Shown here: piece by piece, positions 1 through 8,363 of the stretch
Position numbering within the stretch: the first letter of the stretch is position 1
Layout of the letters: each line of letters begins with the position of its first letter
From: Hyphomicrobiales bacterium
Lineage (GTDB): Bacteria > Pseudomonadota > Alphaproteobacteria > Rhizobiales > Xanthobacteraceae
Assembly: GCA_013911975.1 (NCBI GenBank)
Contig: JACESF010000046.1
Span: 1 to 33,359 of the forward strand
Length of the DNA stretch: 33,359 nucleotides
Reading direction: 5' to 3'
Program-made: the position numbers and the translations under genes
Notes under the pieces: model-generated
Databases searched by the model: none
The model's input: the letters and a program-made list of their open reading frames with translations, nothing else
Told to the model about the DNA's origin: nothing

Positions 1-89
1 CCCCTTCCATTGCGTTCATAAGCGAGTTTCGATCCCGCCGGAAGCCGCGCCGGACACGGGGGCATGCGGGCCCGCCACCTCGGTAGAAT

Positions 90-101
90 CCCCTAAGGTA
101 C
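90..101. promoter_or_regulatory. Motif CCCCTAAGGTAC upstream of usp
   Basis: This 12-base word lies 71 bases before the usp start codon and 6 bases before an FNR/FixK-type box. The identical 12-mer occurs upstream of fixK (14605-14616). A related palindrome lies upstream of fixL (1034-1050). The sequence shows only the sharing; that it is a response-regulator site, FixJ being the obvious candidate, is inference. Confidence 0.4.
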
Positions 102-107
102 GCGTGC

Positions 108-121
108 TTGATCTGGCTCAA
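108..121. promoter_or_regulatory. FNR/FixK-type box TTGAT-CTGG-CTCAA
   Basis: The site matches the FNR/FixK consensus TTGAT-N4-ATCAA at nine of ten defined positions. It ends 51 bases before the usp ATG, a reasonable distance for an activator with an unannotated transcript start. A box with the same single deviation (CTCAA right half) lies upstream of the orphan receiver gene at 14118. FixK is encoded in this window, so FixK control of usp under low oxygen is the simplest reading. Confidence 0.6.
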
Positions 122-172
122 CGCACCCCGCCTTCCCTCGCGGGATGGTGAGGTCATCCAAGGGAGGAACCC

Positions 173-1012
173 ATGGTTCAGGGCATCAAGAGCATTCTCG
201 TCGGCACCACGGAAGAAGGGGTGAACGAGTCCGCGTCGGCACTCGGCTACGCGCTCACGCTGGCGCGTCAGTGCCAGGCGCACCTCACGGTCGAGGCGAC
301 CTCGGTGCGCATCAGCCTCCACCACGCGGTGGTGAGCGATTTCGCGAACAATCTCGTCGCCGCCGAGAACCGCCGCCTCAAGGCGCTGGCGGAAAAGGTG
401 GCGGAGCACAGCCGTGGCGAGGCGGCAGCGGCGGGCGTCAACTGCACGGTGGAAAGCCAGCAGCTTTCCTATCCCGAGCTGCTGAAGAGCTTCGTGGCGC
501 AGGCCCGCGTCCATGACGTGGTGGTGCTCGATTCGGAGACCGCCACCATCGACGTGGATCGCGGTCTGATCGAGAGCACGCTGTTCGACGGCGGCCACCC
601 GGTGATTCTCGTGCCCCCCGGCGTTGAGGCGTTCGCCGCCAAGCGCGTCGTCATCGCCTGGGACGGCAGCCTCCAGGCGGCCCGTGCGGTCTCCGCGGCC
701 CTGCCCGTCCTGAAGGCGGCCGAGGCGGTGGAACTGGTGAGCGTGGTGGACGAGAAAGCCCTGTCCAGCAAGGTTCCGGGCGCCGACGCCGCGCTCTGGC
801 TGGCGCGCCATGGGATCAAGGTGACCGAGACCGACCTGCCCGTGGGTCCGGACGGCATCGCCCAGACCCTCATCCGCTACCTGGAGCGCAATCCCACGGA
901 CCTCGTCGTCATGGGCGCCTACAAGCATTCCATGTTCTGGGAATGGCTCGCCGGCGGCGTGACCCAGTCGCTCCTTAAGAGCAACCCCGTACCTCTTTTC
1001 CTGTCTCACTGA
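173..1012 (+). CDS. Universal stress protein, two Usp domains
   Basis: A 279-residue cytoplasmic protein with two tandem Usp folds, roughly residues 4-145 and 155-279. This is the long UspE-like layout common in alphaproteobacteria. The ATG follows a strong ribosome site (AGGGAGG, 161-167). The C-terminal nucleotide-binding loop reads GAYKHS at 248-253, where this class usually has GAYGHS. A lysine therefore replaces the second glycine, and nucleotide binding may differ. The gene sits just upstream of fixLJ and has an FNR/FixK-type box, suggesting induction by low oxygen. Such proteins support survival under stress; the exact ligand and partner are unknown. Confidence 0.9.
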   Translation: MVQGIKSILVGTTEEGVNESASALGYALTLARQCQAHLTVEATSVRISLHHAVVSDFANNLVAAENRRLKALAEKVAEHSRGEAAAAGVNCTVESQQLSYPELLKSFVAQARVHDVVVLDSETATIDVDRGLIESTLFDGGHPVILVPPGVEAFAAKRVVIAWDGSLQAARAVSAALPVLKAAEAVELVSVVDEKALSSKVPGADAALWLARHGIKVTETDLPVGPDGIAQTLIRYLERNPTDLVVMGAYKHSMFWEWLAGGVTQSLLKSNPVPLFLSH

Positions 1013-1033
1013 CCTTTCGCCCCCTCGCGGCGG

Positions 1034-1050
1034 CCGTCCCTTAGGGACGG
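1034..1050. promoter_or_regulatory. Perfect palindrome upstream of fixL
   Basis: CCGTCCC-TTA-GGGACGG is a perfect 7-base inverted repeat with a 3-base centre, between usp and fixL. It has no T-run after it, so it is a poor intrinsic terminator. Its core GTCCCTTAGGGA matches 10 of 12 bases of the reverse complement of the motif at 90-101 and 14605-14616 (GTACCTTAGGGG), so it may be a binding site for the same regulator. Confidence 0.4.
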
Positions 1051-1159
1051 TCGAGCGGGAATCCGACCCTGAGATACCACCCAGGCAGTTTGTCCTCTTG
1101 CGAACAAGACGCGTTTCAGTTTCCGATAGTCAGCGGCCACAACCGCCGCAGGGCCAGGA

Positions 1160-2704
1160 ATGACACCTCCGCTCCAAGACACCGGCATCGCCGATCCCAT
1201 GCTGGCGGCGGAAGATTTGCGCGCAACGCTGGACGATGCGGGGATCGGCACCTGGTCTTTGGACCTGGAAACGAATCGCATCCTCATGTCCGCCACCTGC
1301 GCACGCCTGCTGGGCATGGGCGACGTGCTGGTGTCGGACTTCCCCCTGCTCCAGAAGCTGGTGCATCCCGACGACCGCGAGGCCCGGGACGCCGCCATCG
1401 CGGCGGCGCTGGCGGGCGGCACGCGCTACGCCATCGACTTCCGGGTGCTTCGCCCCGGCGGCCAGCTGGGCTGGGTGCGCTCCCAGGGACAGGTGCGCAA
1501 GAACGGGGCCGGGCGGCCCACCTGGATGCGCGGCGTGCTGTTCGCCATCGACGTCCAGAAAGGCGCCGAGGCGGAGCTGCGGGCCCGCGAGGCGCATCTG
1601 CGCTCCATCCTCGACACCGTGCCCGAAGCGATGATCGTGATCGACGCCTCGGGCATCATGCGCTCCTTCAGCGCCACGGCGGAGCACCTGTTCGGCTGGT
1701 CGGCGGAGGAAGCGGTGGGGCGCAACGTCTCCATGCTCATGTCCGAGCCGGACCGCAGCCGCCACGACGGCTACCTCGCCCATTACCGGCGCACCGGGCA
1801 GAAGCGGATCATCGGCCGCGGGCGCATCGTCAACGGCCAGCGCCGCGACGGCTCCATCTTCCCCATGGAGCTGGCGGTGGGCGAGATGCGCTCGGGCGAC
1901 GAGGCGCACTTCACCGGCTTCATCACCGACCTCACCGAGCGCCAGCAGACCCAGGCGCGGCTCCAGGTGCTCCAGTCGGAACTGGTCCATGTGTCCCGGC
2001 TCACCGCCATGGGGGAGATGGCCTCCACCCTCGCCCACGAGCTGAACCAGCCCCTGGCGGCGGTGAGCAATTACCTCAAGGGCTGCCGCCGCCTGCTGGA
2101 CCAGGAGGACCTGGAAGCGCTCCCCAAGGTGAAGGAGGCGCTGGACAAGGCCTCCGAGCAGGCGGTCCGCGCGGGCCAGATCATCCGCCGCCTGCGCAAT
2201 TTCGTCTCGCGCGGCGAGACCGACCGGCGGGTGGAGCGGGTCTCCCAGCTCATCGACGAGGCGAGCGCCCTCGCTCTGGTGGGCGGGCGGGAGGCCGGCA
2301 TCGTCTCGCGCCTCGACCTGCACCCTGATGTCTCGACGGTCCTGGCCGACCGCGTGCAGATCCAGCAGGTGCTGGTCAATCTGATCCGCAATGCGGTGGA
2401 CGCCATGCAGACCTGCCCGCGCCGCCAGATCACCCTGTCCGCGCGGCCGAGCGAGGACAACATGGTCGAGATCGGCGTGTCCGACACCGGCCCGGGCCTC
2501 GCGCCCGAAGTGGTGGACCGACTGTTCCAGCCCTTCGTGACCACGAAGGAGCACGGCATGGGCGTCGGCCTGTCCATCAGCCGCACCATCATCGAGGCCC
2601 ATGGCGGAAGACTGTGGGTCGAGCAGAACCAGGACGGCGGAGCCTTCTTCCATCTGACGCTTCCCGCCGGAGACAATGAAGAGCCCCGTGACGATGGAAA
2701 ATAA
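1160..2704 (+). CDS. fixL: Oxygen-sensing histidine kinase FixL
   Basis: A 514-residue soluble kinase with no membrane segments. An N-terminal PAS (about 20-135) precedes a heme-binding PAS (about 143-262), then HisKA with phospho-acceptor His293 in a LAHELNQPL motif, and an HATPase domain (N box Asn407/Asn411, DTGPG at 442, GMGVG at 466). His202 in RHDGYL matches the proximal heme histidine of Bradyrhizobium FixL (His200). Arg222 matches the oxygen-responsive Arg220. Known FixL kinases are active when oxygen leaves the heme and then phosphorylate FixJ. The 3' end overlaps fixJ, so the two are translationally coupled. Confidence 0.95.
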   Translation: MTPPLQDTGIADPMLAAEDLRATLDDAGIGTWSLDLETNRILMSATCARLLGMGDVLVSDFPLLQKLVHPDDREARDAAIAAALAGGTRYAIDFRVLRPGGQLGWVRSQGQVRKNGAGRPTWMRGVLFAIDVQKGAEAELRAREAHLRSILDTVPEAMIVIDASGIMRSFSATAEHLFGWSAEEAVGRNVSMLMSEPDRSRHDGYLAHYRRTGQKRIIGRGRIVNGQRRDGSIFPMELAVGEMRSGDEAHFTGFITDLTERQQTQARLQVLQSELVHVSRLTAMGEMASTLAHELNQPLAAVSNYLKGCRRLLDQEDLEALPKVKEALDKASEQAVRAGQIIRRLRNFVSRGETDRRVERVSQLIDEASALALVGGREAGIVSRLDLHPDVSTVLADRVQIQQVLVNLIRNAVDAMQTCPRRQITLSARPSEDNMVEIGVSDTGPGLAPEVVDRLFQPFVTTKEHGMGVGLSISRTIIEAHGGRLWVEQNQDGGAFFHLTLPAGDNEEPRDDGK

Positions 2705-3299
2705 TCTGATCCATGTGGTGGATGACGACGAGGCCATGCGGGAATCGCTCGCCTTCCTGCTCGGCTCCTCCGGCTTCGCCGTGCGCCTCTATGACGGCGC
2801 GCCCGCCTTCCTGTCCCATCTCGACGAGCTGCCCGTGGGCTGCATCCTCTCGGACATCCGCATGCCCGAGATCGACGGCATCGAGCTGCTGCGGCGGGTC
2901 CGGTCCAGCGGGCGCGGGCTGCCGGTGGTGCTCATGACCGGCCATGGCGACGTGCCGCTGGCGGTGGAGGCCATGAAGCTCGGGGCGGCCGACTTCATCG
3001 AGAAGCCGTTCGACGACGAGGTGCTGCTCTCCGCCCTCACCTCCGCCATGGCGCGGTGCGGCGACGAGCAGCTCGACGCCACGCTGAAGGTGTTCGTCAC
3101 CCGGCTCGCCACCCTGAGCCACCGGGAGCGCCAGGTGTTCGACCGCCTTGTGGCCGGCGACGCCAACAAGGTGATCGCCCGGATCCTCGACATCAGTCCG
3201 CGCACGGTGGAGGTCTACCGCGCCAACGTGATGAGCAAGCTCCAGGCCGCCAGCGTCTCGGAACTGGTGCGCTGCGCCGTTCGGGCGGGCGTCGCCTAG
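2694..3299 (+). CDS. fixJ: Response regulator FixJ
   Basis: A 201-residue NarL/FixJ-family activator. The receiver domain (1-120) has the acidic DDD patch at 10-12 and phospho-acceptor Asp54 in SDIRMP, the same number as in Sinorhizobium FixJ. This supports the ATG at 2694. An upstream in-frame ATG at 2676, with a closer GGAG, would add six residues. The C-terminal LuxR-type helix-turn-helix (about 135-200) contains [12 protein letters not shown] and [14 protein letters not shown]. The gene overlaps the fixL end. In known systems FixJ-phosphate activates fixK; here fixK is about 11 kb downstream, preceded by a motif shared with usp. Confidence 0.93.
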   Translation: MENNLIHVVDDDEAMRESLAFLLGSSGFAVRLYDGAPAFLSHLDELPVGCILSDIRMPEIDGIELLRRVRSSGRGLPVVLMTGHGDVPLAVEAMKLGAADFIEKPFDDEVLLSALTSAMARCGDEQLDATLKVFVTRLATLSHRERQVFDRLVAGDANKVIARILDISPRTVEVYRANVMSKLQAASVSELVRCAVRAGVA

Positions 3300-3346
3300 G
3301 GCGGATCGACACTCAAGCGGGCGACACTGTTCTTTTCAGAAGGGTT

Positions 3347-3440
3347 GTCATGGCCGGGCTCGTCCCGGCCATCCACGGGGTTCGGCTGGGTTGCCCCTCA
3401 ATCCGGAGGCGTGGATGCCCGGGACGAGCCCAGGCATGAC
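3347..3440. repeat. Palindromic intergenic repeat element
   Basis: Two 31-base arms, 3347-3377 and 3410-3440, are inverted copies of each other with 28 of 31 positions paired and a 32-base loop. The arm begins GTCATGGCCGGGCTCGTCCC. I recognise this wording as a REP-like element widespread between genes in Bradyrhizobium/Xanthobacter-type genomes, from memory rather than a search. It lies between the convergent fixJ and WD40 genes, where it could also end transcription. The whole 3300-3528 gap otherwise shows nothing recognisable. Confidence 0.75.
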
Positions 3441-3528
3441 GGCCCCGACGGGCTGGAACCATCCATCGATCTGACTGTCGATCGGACCCAGGCCGGTCCA
3501 GCGCGCGTGTCGGTGCGCGCGACGCGGA

Positions 3529-4524
3529 TCAGAATTCCAGCAATCCGCCCGCGCCGCCCTCGGTGCCGAAGGCCACCGCGCCGCCGTCCGCCCGCCAGCC
3601 CATGGCGGTGATGCGGGAGGCGTCGGGCGCGCGCAGCAGGATTTCCGCGCCGTCGGTGATGCGCGCCATCAGAACCATGCCGTTCTCATAGCCCACGGCC
3701 ACCACCGGATCCTTGGGGTGGGGCGCCACCTGGCAGACCCGCGTGTCGGGGGCGGGCGCCAGCATGCCGGGCTGCTTGCCCATGGGGCCTTCCTTGCTCT
3801 GGAACGGCCACAGGATCACCTCGCCGGAGCCGGACGAGGCCAGCCACTTGCCGTCCGCCGTGAAGGCGAAGGACTTCACCCGGGCGGGATAGCCGCTCAT
3901 GCGCATGTGGCCGCCGTCCGAGAGGCGCCAGCCGTGCAAAGCAGGCTCCTGCATGGTGGTCACGAGGAAGCGCCCGTCCGGGCTGAACGCGACGCCCAGG
4001 TGCGAGCCCTTCCAGCCGAGCCCCTCGGGCTGCACGCCGGGCGCATTGGGGAACCAGAGTGTCACCCCGCCATAATGGGCGACGCCCAGCCGGATGCCCT
4101 TGGGCGCGAAGGCGAGGCCGCCCACGGTGGAGGCCACCTCCAGCGAGCGCCGCTCGTCGCCCCTGGCGGGCATGAAATAGGCGGTCTTCCCCACCGAATA
4201 GGCGAAGCTGCCGTCCGGCCCCAGTGCCACATGGTCGATCCAGCGGCCCTTGTGCTCGACGAGGGTGCGCACCTCGCCGTCCGCGCCCAGGGCGCGCACG
4301 GTGCCGTCGTCGCCCGCCGAGAGCAGGCGGCGCCCGTCGCCCACGGCTTCCAGCACCACGCCCGCATGCAGGTCCACGCGCGTCTCCTCGCTGCCGACGA
4401 GAAGCGCCCGGCCCTGGTCCTCCAGGAACACGGCCTTCGGCCCGAGGAACGTGGCGGCGGTGACGCCGCTGTCGAAGGCGAAGGTGCGAACCTTGTCGGT
4501 GAGGGAGGAGGGAGCGGAGGACAT
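3529..4524 (-). CDS. WD40-type beta-propeller protein
   Basis: A 331-residue protein made of about seven repeated blades. Repeats contain phrases such as GVAFSPDGRFLVTT, SFAFTADGKWLASSGSGEVILW and VAPHPKDPVVAVGYENGMV, typical of WD40 propellers. There is no signal peptide, so it is probably cytosolic and probably a protein-binding scaffold. Propellers of this length are common alone in alphaproteobacteria and I do not recognise a specific partner. It is transcribed towards fixJ and away from hrpB, so it appears to be its own unit. ATG at 4524 is the natural start because the first blade begins shortly after it. Confidence 0.8.
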   Translation of the reverse strand: MSSAPSSLTDKVRTFAFDSGVTAATFLGPKAVFLEDQGRALLVGSEETRVDLHAGVVLEAVGDGRRLLSAGDDGTVRALGADGEVRTLVEHKGRWIDHVALGPDGSFAYSVGKTAYFMPARGDERRSLEVASTVGGLAFAPKGIRLGVAHYGGVTLWFPNAPGVQPEGLGWKGSHLGVAFSPDGRFLVTTMQEPALHGWRLSDGGHMRMSGYPARVKSFAFTADGKWLASSGSGEVILWPFQSKEGPMGKQPGMLAPAPDTRVCQVAPHPKDPVVAVGYENGMVLMARITDGAEILLRAPDASRITAMGWRADGGAVAFGTEGGAGGLLEF

Positions 4525-4569
4525 GGGAGGCGGCGCATCCGTAGCTGCGGATCAGGCTCTAACACGATG

Positions 4570-4625
4570 CTAGAGAACGTTTTACCGATCGAACTGCGGA
4601 GCAATTCGACCGGAACGTGCTCTAG
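4570..4625. repeat. Imperfect inverted-repeat element
   Basis: CTAGAG at 4570-4575 and CTCTAG at 4620-4625 bracket an imperfect hairpin: the left arm CTAGAGAACGTTTTACCGATC pairs with gaps against the complement of the right arm, which ends in GGAACGTGCTCTAG. The element fills much of the divergent space between the WD40 gene and hrpB. It resembles dispersed intergenic repeats of this bacterial group, but only one copy is in the window, so repeat status needs the whole genome. Confidence 0.5.
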
Positions 4626-4704
4626 ATAGGGGATGGCCGCGCATTTGTCGCCCTCCCGCGCCGGTCCGCTTCCGGCGGCGGTGCCGCCTGTGCTAACCGG
4701 GCCC

Positions 4705-7194
4705 ATGGCCCAGACGCCCGATTTCGATACGCCCCTGCCCATCGACGCCGTCCTGCCGACCGTGCGGGAGACGCTGGCCGCCCATGCCTGCGCGGTTCTG
4801 GTGGCCCCGCCGGGGGCGGGCAAGACCACGCGCGTCCCCCTCGCCCTCATGGACGAGCCGTGGGTGAAGGGCGGCAAGATCCTGGTGCTGGAGCCCCGCC
4901 GCCTCGCCGCCCGCGCCGCCGCAGCGCGCATGGCCCGCACCCTGGGCGAGGGCGTGGGCGAGCGGGTGGGCTACCGCGTGCGCCTGAAGGCGGAAGTCTC
5001 GCGCCGCACCCGCATCGAAGTCGTCACCGAGGGCGTCTTCACCCGCATGATCCTCGACAATCCCGACCTTCCGGGCATCGCGGCTGTGCTGTTCGACGAG
5101 TTTCACGAGCGCTCGCTGGACGCCGATCTCGGCCTTGCCCTGGCGCTGGACGCCCAGGCCGGGCTACGGGAGGACCTGCGCATCCTGCCCATGTCGGCGA
5201 CATTGGACGGGGCGCGTGTCGCCGCTCTGCTGGGGCCGGAGGGCGCACCCGCGCCGGTGATCGAGAGCGAGGGCCGCGCCTTCCCGGTGGAGACGCGTTA
5301 TCTCGGGCGCGACCCGCGCGTGCCCGTCGATCGCCAGGTGGCGGACGCGGTGTTGCGCGCCCTGTCGGCGGAGCGCGGCTCCGTCCTCGCCTTCCTGCCC
5401 GGCGCGGGGGAGATCCGCCGCACCGAGACCCTGCTGCGCGAGCGCGTCTCCGACCGGGACGTGGACATCGTGCCCCTGTTCGGCGCCCTCGACGCGGCCG
5501 AGCAGGACCGGGCGGTCTCCCCGTCGCCCGCGGGGCGGCGCAAGGTGGTGCTCGCCACCTCCATCGCCGAGACCAGCCTCACCATCGAGGGCGTGCGGGT
5601 GGTGGTGGACAGCGGACTTGCCCGCGTGCCGCGCTTCGAGCCGGACGTGGGGCTGACGCGGCTGGAGACCGTGCGTGTCTCCCGCGCCGCCGCCGACCAG
5701 AGGCGCGGGCGCGCCGGGCGCACCGAGCCCGGCGTCTGCTACCGGCTCTGGAGCGAGGGCGAGACCGCCAGCCTCCAGCCCTTCGCCACCCCGGAAATCC
5801 TCGCGGCGGACCTGTCCGGCCTGGTGCTGGACCTTGCCGCCTGGGGCGTGCGCGACCCGCGCAGCCTGCCCTTCCTCGATCCCCCGCCCGTCCCGGCGCT
5901 CGCAGAGGCCAAGGCGCTGCTGCGGCTCCTGGGCGCGCTCGATGGGGACGGCGCCATCACCCCCATGGGGCGGCGGATGGAGCGCCTGCCTTTGCCCCCG
6001 CGCCTCGCGCACATGGTGGTGATGGGCGGCGAGGCCGGGGTGGGTCCTCTGGCCGCCGAGATCGCGGCGGTGCTGGTGGAGCGGGGCCTGGGCGGCGACG
6101 GCGCCGACCTCCTGCCCCGGCTGGACGGCTTCCGCCGCGACCGCTCCCGCCGGGCGGACGATGCGCGTCGCCTCGCGGCGCGCTGGGCGGACCTCGCCGG
6201 AGCGAAAAGCACCGCCGCTTCTCCTGCGCCCTCCCCCGCCGCCCTGCTTGCCACCGCCTATCCCGACCGCGTGGCCAAGGGCCGGGGCGACGGCACGCGC
6301 TTTCTCCTCGCCAACGGGCGCGGCGCCGTCATGGACCCCACCACGGCGCTCGCCCGCGCGCCCTATCTCGCGGTGGCCGAAGTGGCGGGCCGCGCGGAAG
6401 GCGCCCGCATCACCCTCGCCGCCGCGCTGGACGAAGCGGAACTGGAGCGCATGTTCGCGGCCGACATCACGTCCGGCATCGAGATCGCCTTCGACCCGCA
6501 AGCAGCGGCGGTGCGCGCCCGCGAAGTCCGCCGCCTTGGCTCCCTGGTGCTGGCGGACCGGCCCCGCGCGGTTCCGGCGGGGGACGAGACCGCCCGCGCC
6601 CTGGCGCGTGGCATCGCGGGCCTCGGGATCGCCCGCCTGCCCTGGACCGCGGCGCTCTCCCAATGGCGCGACCGGGTGGCCTTCCTGCGCCGGGCGGAAG
6701 GGGCGCCCTGGCCGGACCTGTCCGATGCCGCCCTGGAAGCGGGCATCGAGGACTGGCTCGCGCCCTTCCTGTCCGGCAAGACGGCGCTGTCCGGAATCGG
6801 CGCCGACGAGGTGTCCAACGCCCTGCGGTCTCTGCTGCCCTATGAATTGGGCGCGCGCCTGGAAGCGGAAGCGCCCACCCATTTCGACGCGCCTTCCGGC
6901 TCGCGCCTGCCCATCCTCTATGAGGAGGAGGGGCCGGTCCTGGCGATCCGCGTGCAGGAACTGTTCGGCCTCACCGTGCACCCCGCCATCGCCGGCGGGC
7001 GCGTGCCGCTGACCCTCTCTTTGCTCTCGCCCGCCCACCGTCCCATCCAGGTGACGCGGGACCTGCCTCAATTCTGGCGCGGCTCCTGGCGAGATGTGCG
7101 TATCGAGATGCGCGGGCGCTATCCCCGGCATGTCTGGCCCGAGGACCCCGCGAACACGCCGGCCACCAGCCGTGCGAAGCCGCGCGGAACCTGA
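4705..7194 (+). CDS. hrpB: ATP-dependent helicase HrpB
   Basis: A DExH-box helicase of 829 residues from the ATG at 4705. An in-frame ATG at 4633 would add 24 residues, but it lies directly beside the inverted repeat and precedes the usual family start near LPIDAVLP. Walker A APPGAGKTT has Lys40. The Walker B box reads DEFH, as usual for HrpB. Motif VI is QRRGRAGRTEPG, and an HrpB-type C-terminal region follows to the end. Family members are about 820-840 residues. The E. coli protein has no settled cellular role beyond putative RNA helicase. mobA starts 8 bases downstream, so the two are probably cotranscribed. Confidence 0.93.
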   Translation: MAQTPDFDTPLPIDAVLPTVRETLAAHACAVLVAPPGAGKTTRVPLALMDEPWVKGGKILVLEPRRLAARAAAARMARTLGEGVGERVGYRVRLKAEVSRRTRIEVVTEGVFTRMILDNPDLPGIAAVLFDEFHERSLDADLGLALALDAQAGLREDLRILPMSATLDGARVAALLGPEGAPAPVIESEGRAFPVETRYLGRDPRVPVDRQVADAVLRALSAERGSVLAFLPGAGEIRRTETLLRERVSDRDVDIVPLFGALDAAEQDRAVSPSPAGRRKVVLATSIAETSLTIEGVRVVVDSGLARVPRFEPDVGLTRLETVRVSRAAADQRRGRAGRTEPGVCYRLWSEGETASLQPFATPEILAADLSGLVLDLAAWGVRDPRSLPFLDPPPVPALAEAKALLRLLGALDGDGAITPMGRRMERLPLPPRLAHMVVMGGEAGVGPLAAEIAAVLVERGLGGDGADLLPRLDGFRRDRSRRADDARRLAARWADLAGAKSTAASPAPSPAALLATAYPDRVAKGRGDGTRFLLANGRGAVMDPTTALARAPYLAVAEVAGRAEGARITLAAALDEAELERMFAADITSGIEIAFDPQAAAVRAREVRRLGSLVLADRPRAVPAGDETARALARGIAGLGIARLPWTAALSQWRDRVAFLRRAEGAPWPDLSDAALEAGIEDWLAPFLSGKTALSGIGADEVSNALRSLLPYELGARLEAEAPTHFDAPSGSRLPILYEEEGPVLAIRVQELFGLTVHPAIAGGRVPLTLSLLSPAHRPIQVTRDLPQFWRGSWRDVRIEMRGRYPRHVWPEDPANTPATSRAKPRGT

Positions 7195-7202
7195 AGAGGA
7201 GA

Positions 7203-7820
7203 ATGGACGTGAGCGGCCATCGGCTTGAGGAACTGACGGGCGTGGTTCTGGCGGGCGGGCAGGCGCGCCGCATGGGCCATGTGAACAAGGCCCTCATGAC
7301 GGTGGGCGGGGCGCCGGTGATCGACCGGATCCTGGCCCGCCTCGCCGACACCTGCGCCCATGTGATGGTGATCGCCAACGATCCCGCGCCCTATGCGGGC
7401 CGCGACGTGCCGGTCTTCCCGGACACCATGCCCGGCCACGGGGCGCTGGGCGGCATCCACGCCGCCCTGCTCAACGCGCCCACATCCAAGGTGTTCGTCT
7501 GCGGCTGCGACATGCCCTTCATCTCCCCGCCCCTGATCCGGGCGCTCGCGGAACGCATCGGCGAGAAGGACGCGGCGGTGCCGCGCGACGGCTACGGCCT
7601 CCAGCCGCTGCACGCGGTCTATGCGCGCCGGGTGGCGCCCCTGGTGCCGCCCTTCCTGGTGCGCGGGGACTTGCGGCTGGAGCGCTTCGTGGGCGCGCTC
7701 GACGCCGTCATCCTGCCGCCGGAGGAAACGGCGGCCTATGCGGCGGAGGCGGAAATCTTCTTCAACGTGAACACGCCGGATGATCTGGAACAAGCCCGCG
7801 CGAAGGCCGGGCGGCTATAA
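7203..7820 (+). CDS. mobA: Molybdenum cofactor guanylyltransferase MobA
   Basis: A 205-residue nucleotidyltransferase that adds GMP to molybdopterin to form the guanine dinucleotide cofactor used by DMSO-reductase-family enzymes. The signature LAGGQARRMGHVNKALM near residue 11 is the GTP-binding loop, and VCGCDMPF carries the metal-binding aspartate. AGGAGA lies almost touching the ATG at 7203. A GTG two codons later (7209) has better spacing and could be the real start. It sits between hrpB and a globin gene, all on one strand. Molybdoenzymes such as nitrate reductases fit the low-oxygen theme, but none is in view. Confidence 0.92.
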   Translation: MDVSGHRLEELTGVVLAGGQARRMGHVNKALMTVGGAPVIDRILARLADTCAHVMVIANDPAPYAGRDVPVFPDTMPGHGALGGIHAALLNAPTSKVFVCGCDMPFISPPLIRALAERIGEKDAAVPRDGYGLQPLHAVYARRVAPLVPPFLVRGDLRLERFVGALDAVILPPEETAAYAAEAEIFFNVNTPDDLEQARAKAGRL

Positions 7821-7852
7821 GGCACGGATCGACAGCAAGGCGACCCCAGACC

Positions 7853-8245
7853 ATGACCGAGGCCGACGCCACCTCCCTCTATGACCGCATCGGCGGCGAA
7901 AAGGCCATCCGCCGCCTGACCCGCCGCTTCTACGACCTGATGGACACCCTGCCCGAGGCCGCCGCCTGCCGGGCCATCCATCCCGAGAGCCTCGCGGGCA
8001 GCGAGGAGAAGCTGTTCGACTATCTCTCCTACTGGCTGGGCGGCCCGCCTCTGTTCGTGGAAAAGCACGGCGCGCCCATGCTGCGCCGCCGCCACTTCCC
8101 CGCGCCCATCGGCCCCGGGGAGCGGGACGGCTGGCTGATCTGCTTCCGGCAGGCGTTCGCGGAGACCGTGACCGACTCGGAGCTGACGGCCCTCATCCTG
8201 CCCAAGGTGGAGGCGCTCGCCATGCACATGCAGAACCGGCCCTGA
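7853..8245 (+). CDS. Group II truncated hemoglobin
   Basis: A 130-residue 2-on-2 globin. Residues expected for group II are visible: Tyr27 in RRFYDLM (B10), proximal His81 in RRRHFPAPIG (F8) and Trp94 in GWLICF (G8). Length and the opening LYDRIGGEKAIRRLTRRFYDLM match the family (GlbO/YjbI type). Such globins bind oxygen or other small ligands and are linked to oxygen supply and detoxification of reactive nitrogen or peroxide. The role here is not shown. It starts 32 bases after mobA on the same strand and may share its transcript. Confidence 0.9.
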   Translation: MTEADATSLYDRIGGEKAIRRLTRRFYDLMDTLPEAAACRAIHPESLAGSEEKLFDYLSYWLGGPPLFVEKHGAPMLRRRHFPAPIGPGERDGWLICFRQAFAETVTDSELTALILPKVEALAMHMQNRP

Positions 8246-8363
8246 CCGCGCCGCCTGCGGATCCCCCCTTTCCCGACGTCGGCACGCCCCTCCCCCCTGA
8301 CCCTGCCACCAGCGGTTGACGCTTGAGCGGGGCGGTGTGAAGCTGTTGCCTTGGCGGGGAAAA

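Noticed and set aside
1034..1050. Intrinsic terminator for usp
   Set aside because: The stem is only 7 bases and has no T-run. It is better kept as a candidate binding site.
4860..6845. 661-residue frame inside hrpB
   Set aside because: It is an out-of-frame shadow of hrpB, rich in Arg/Pro/Gly, without motifs.
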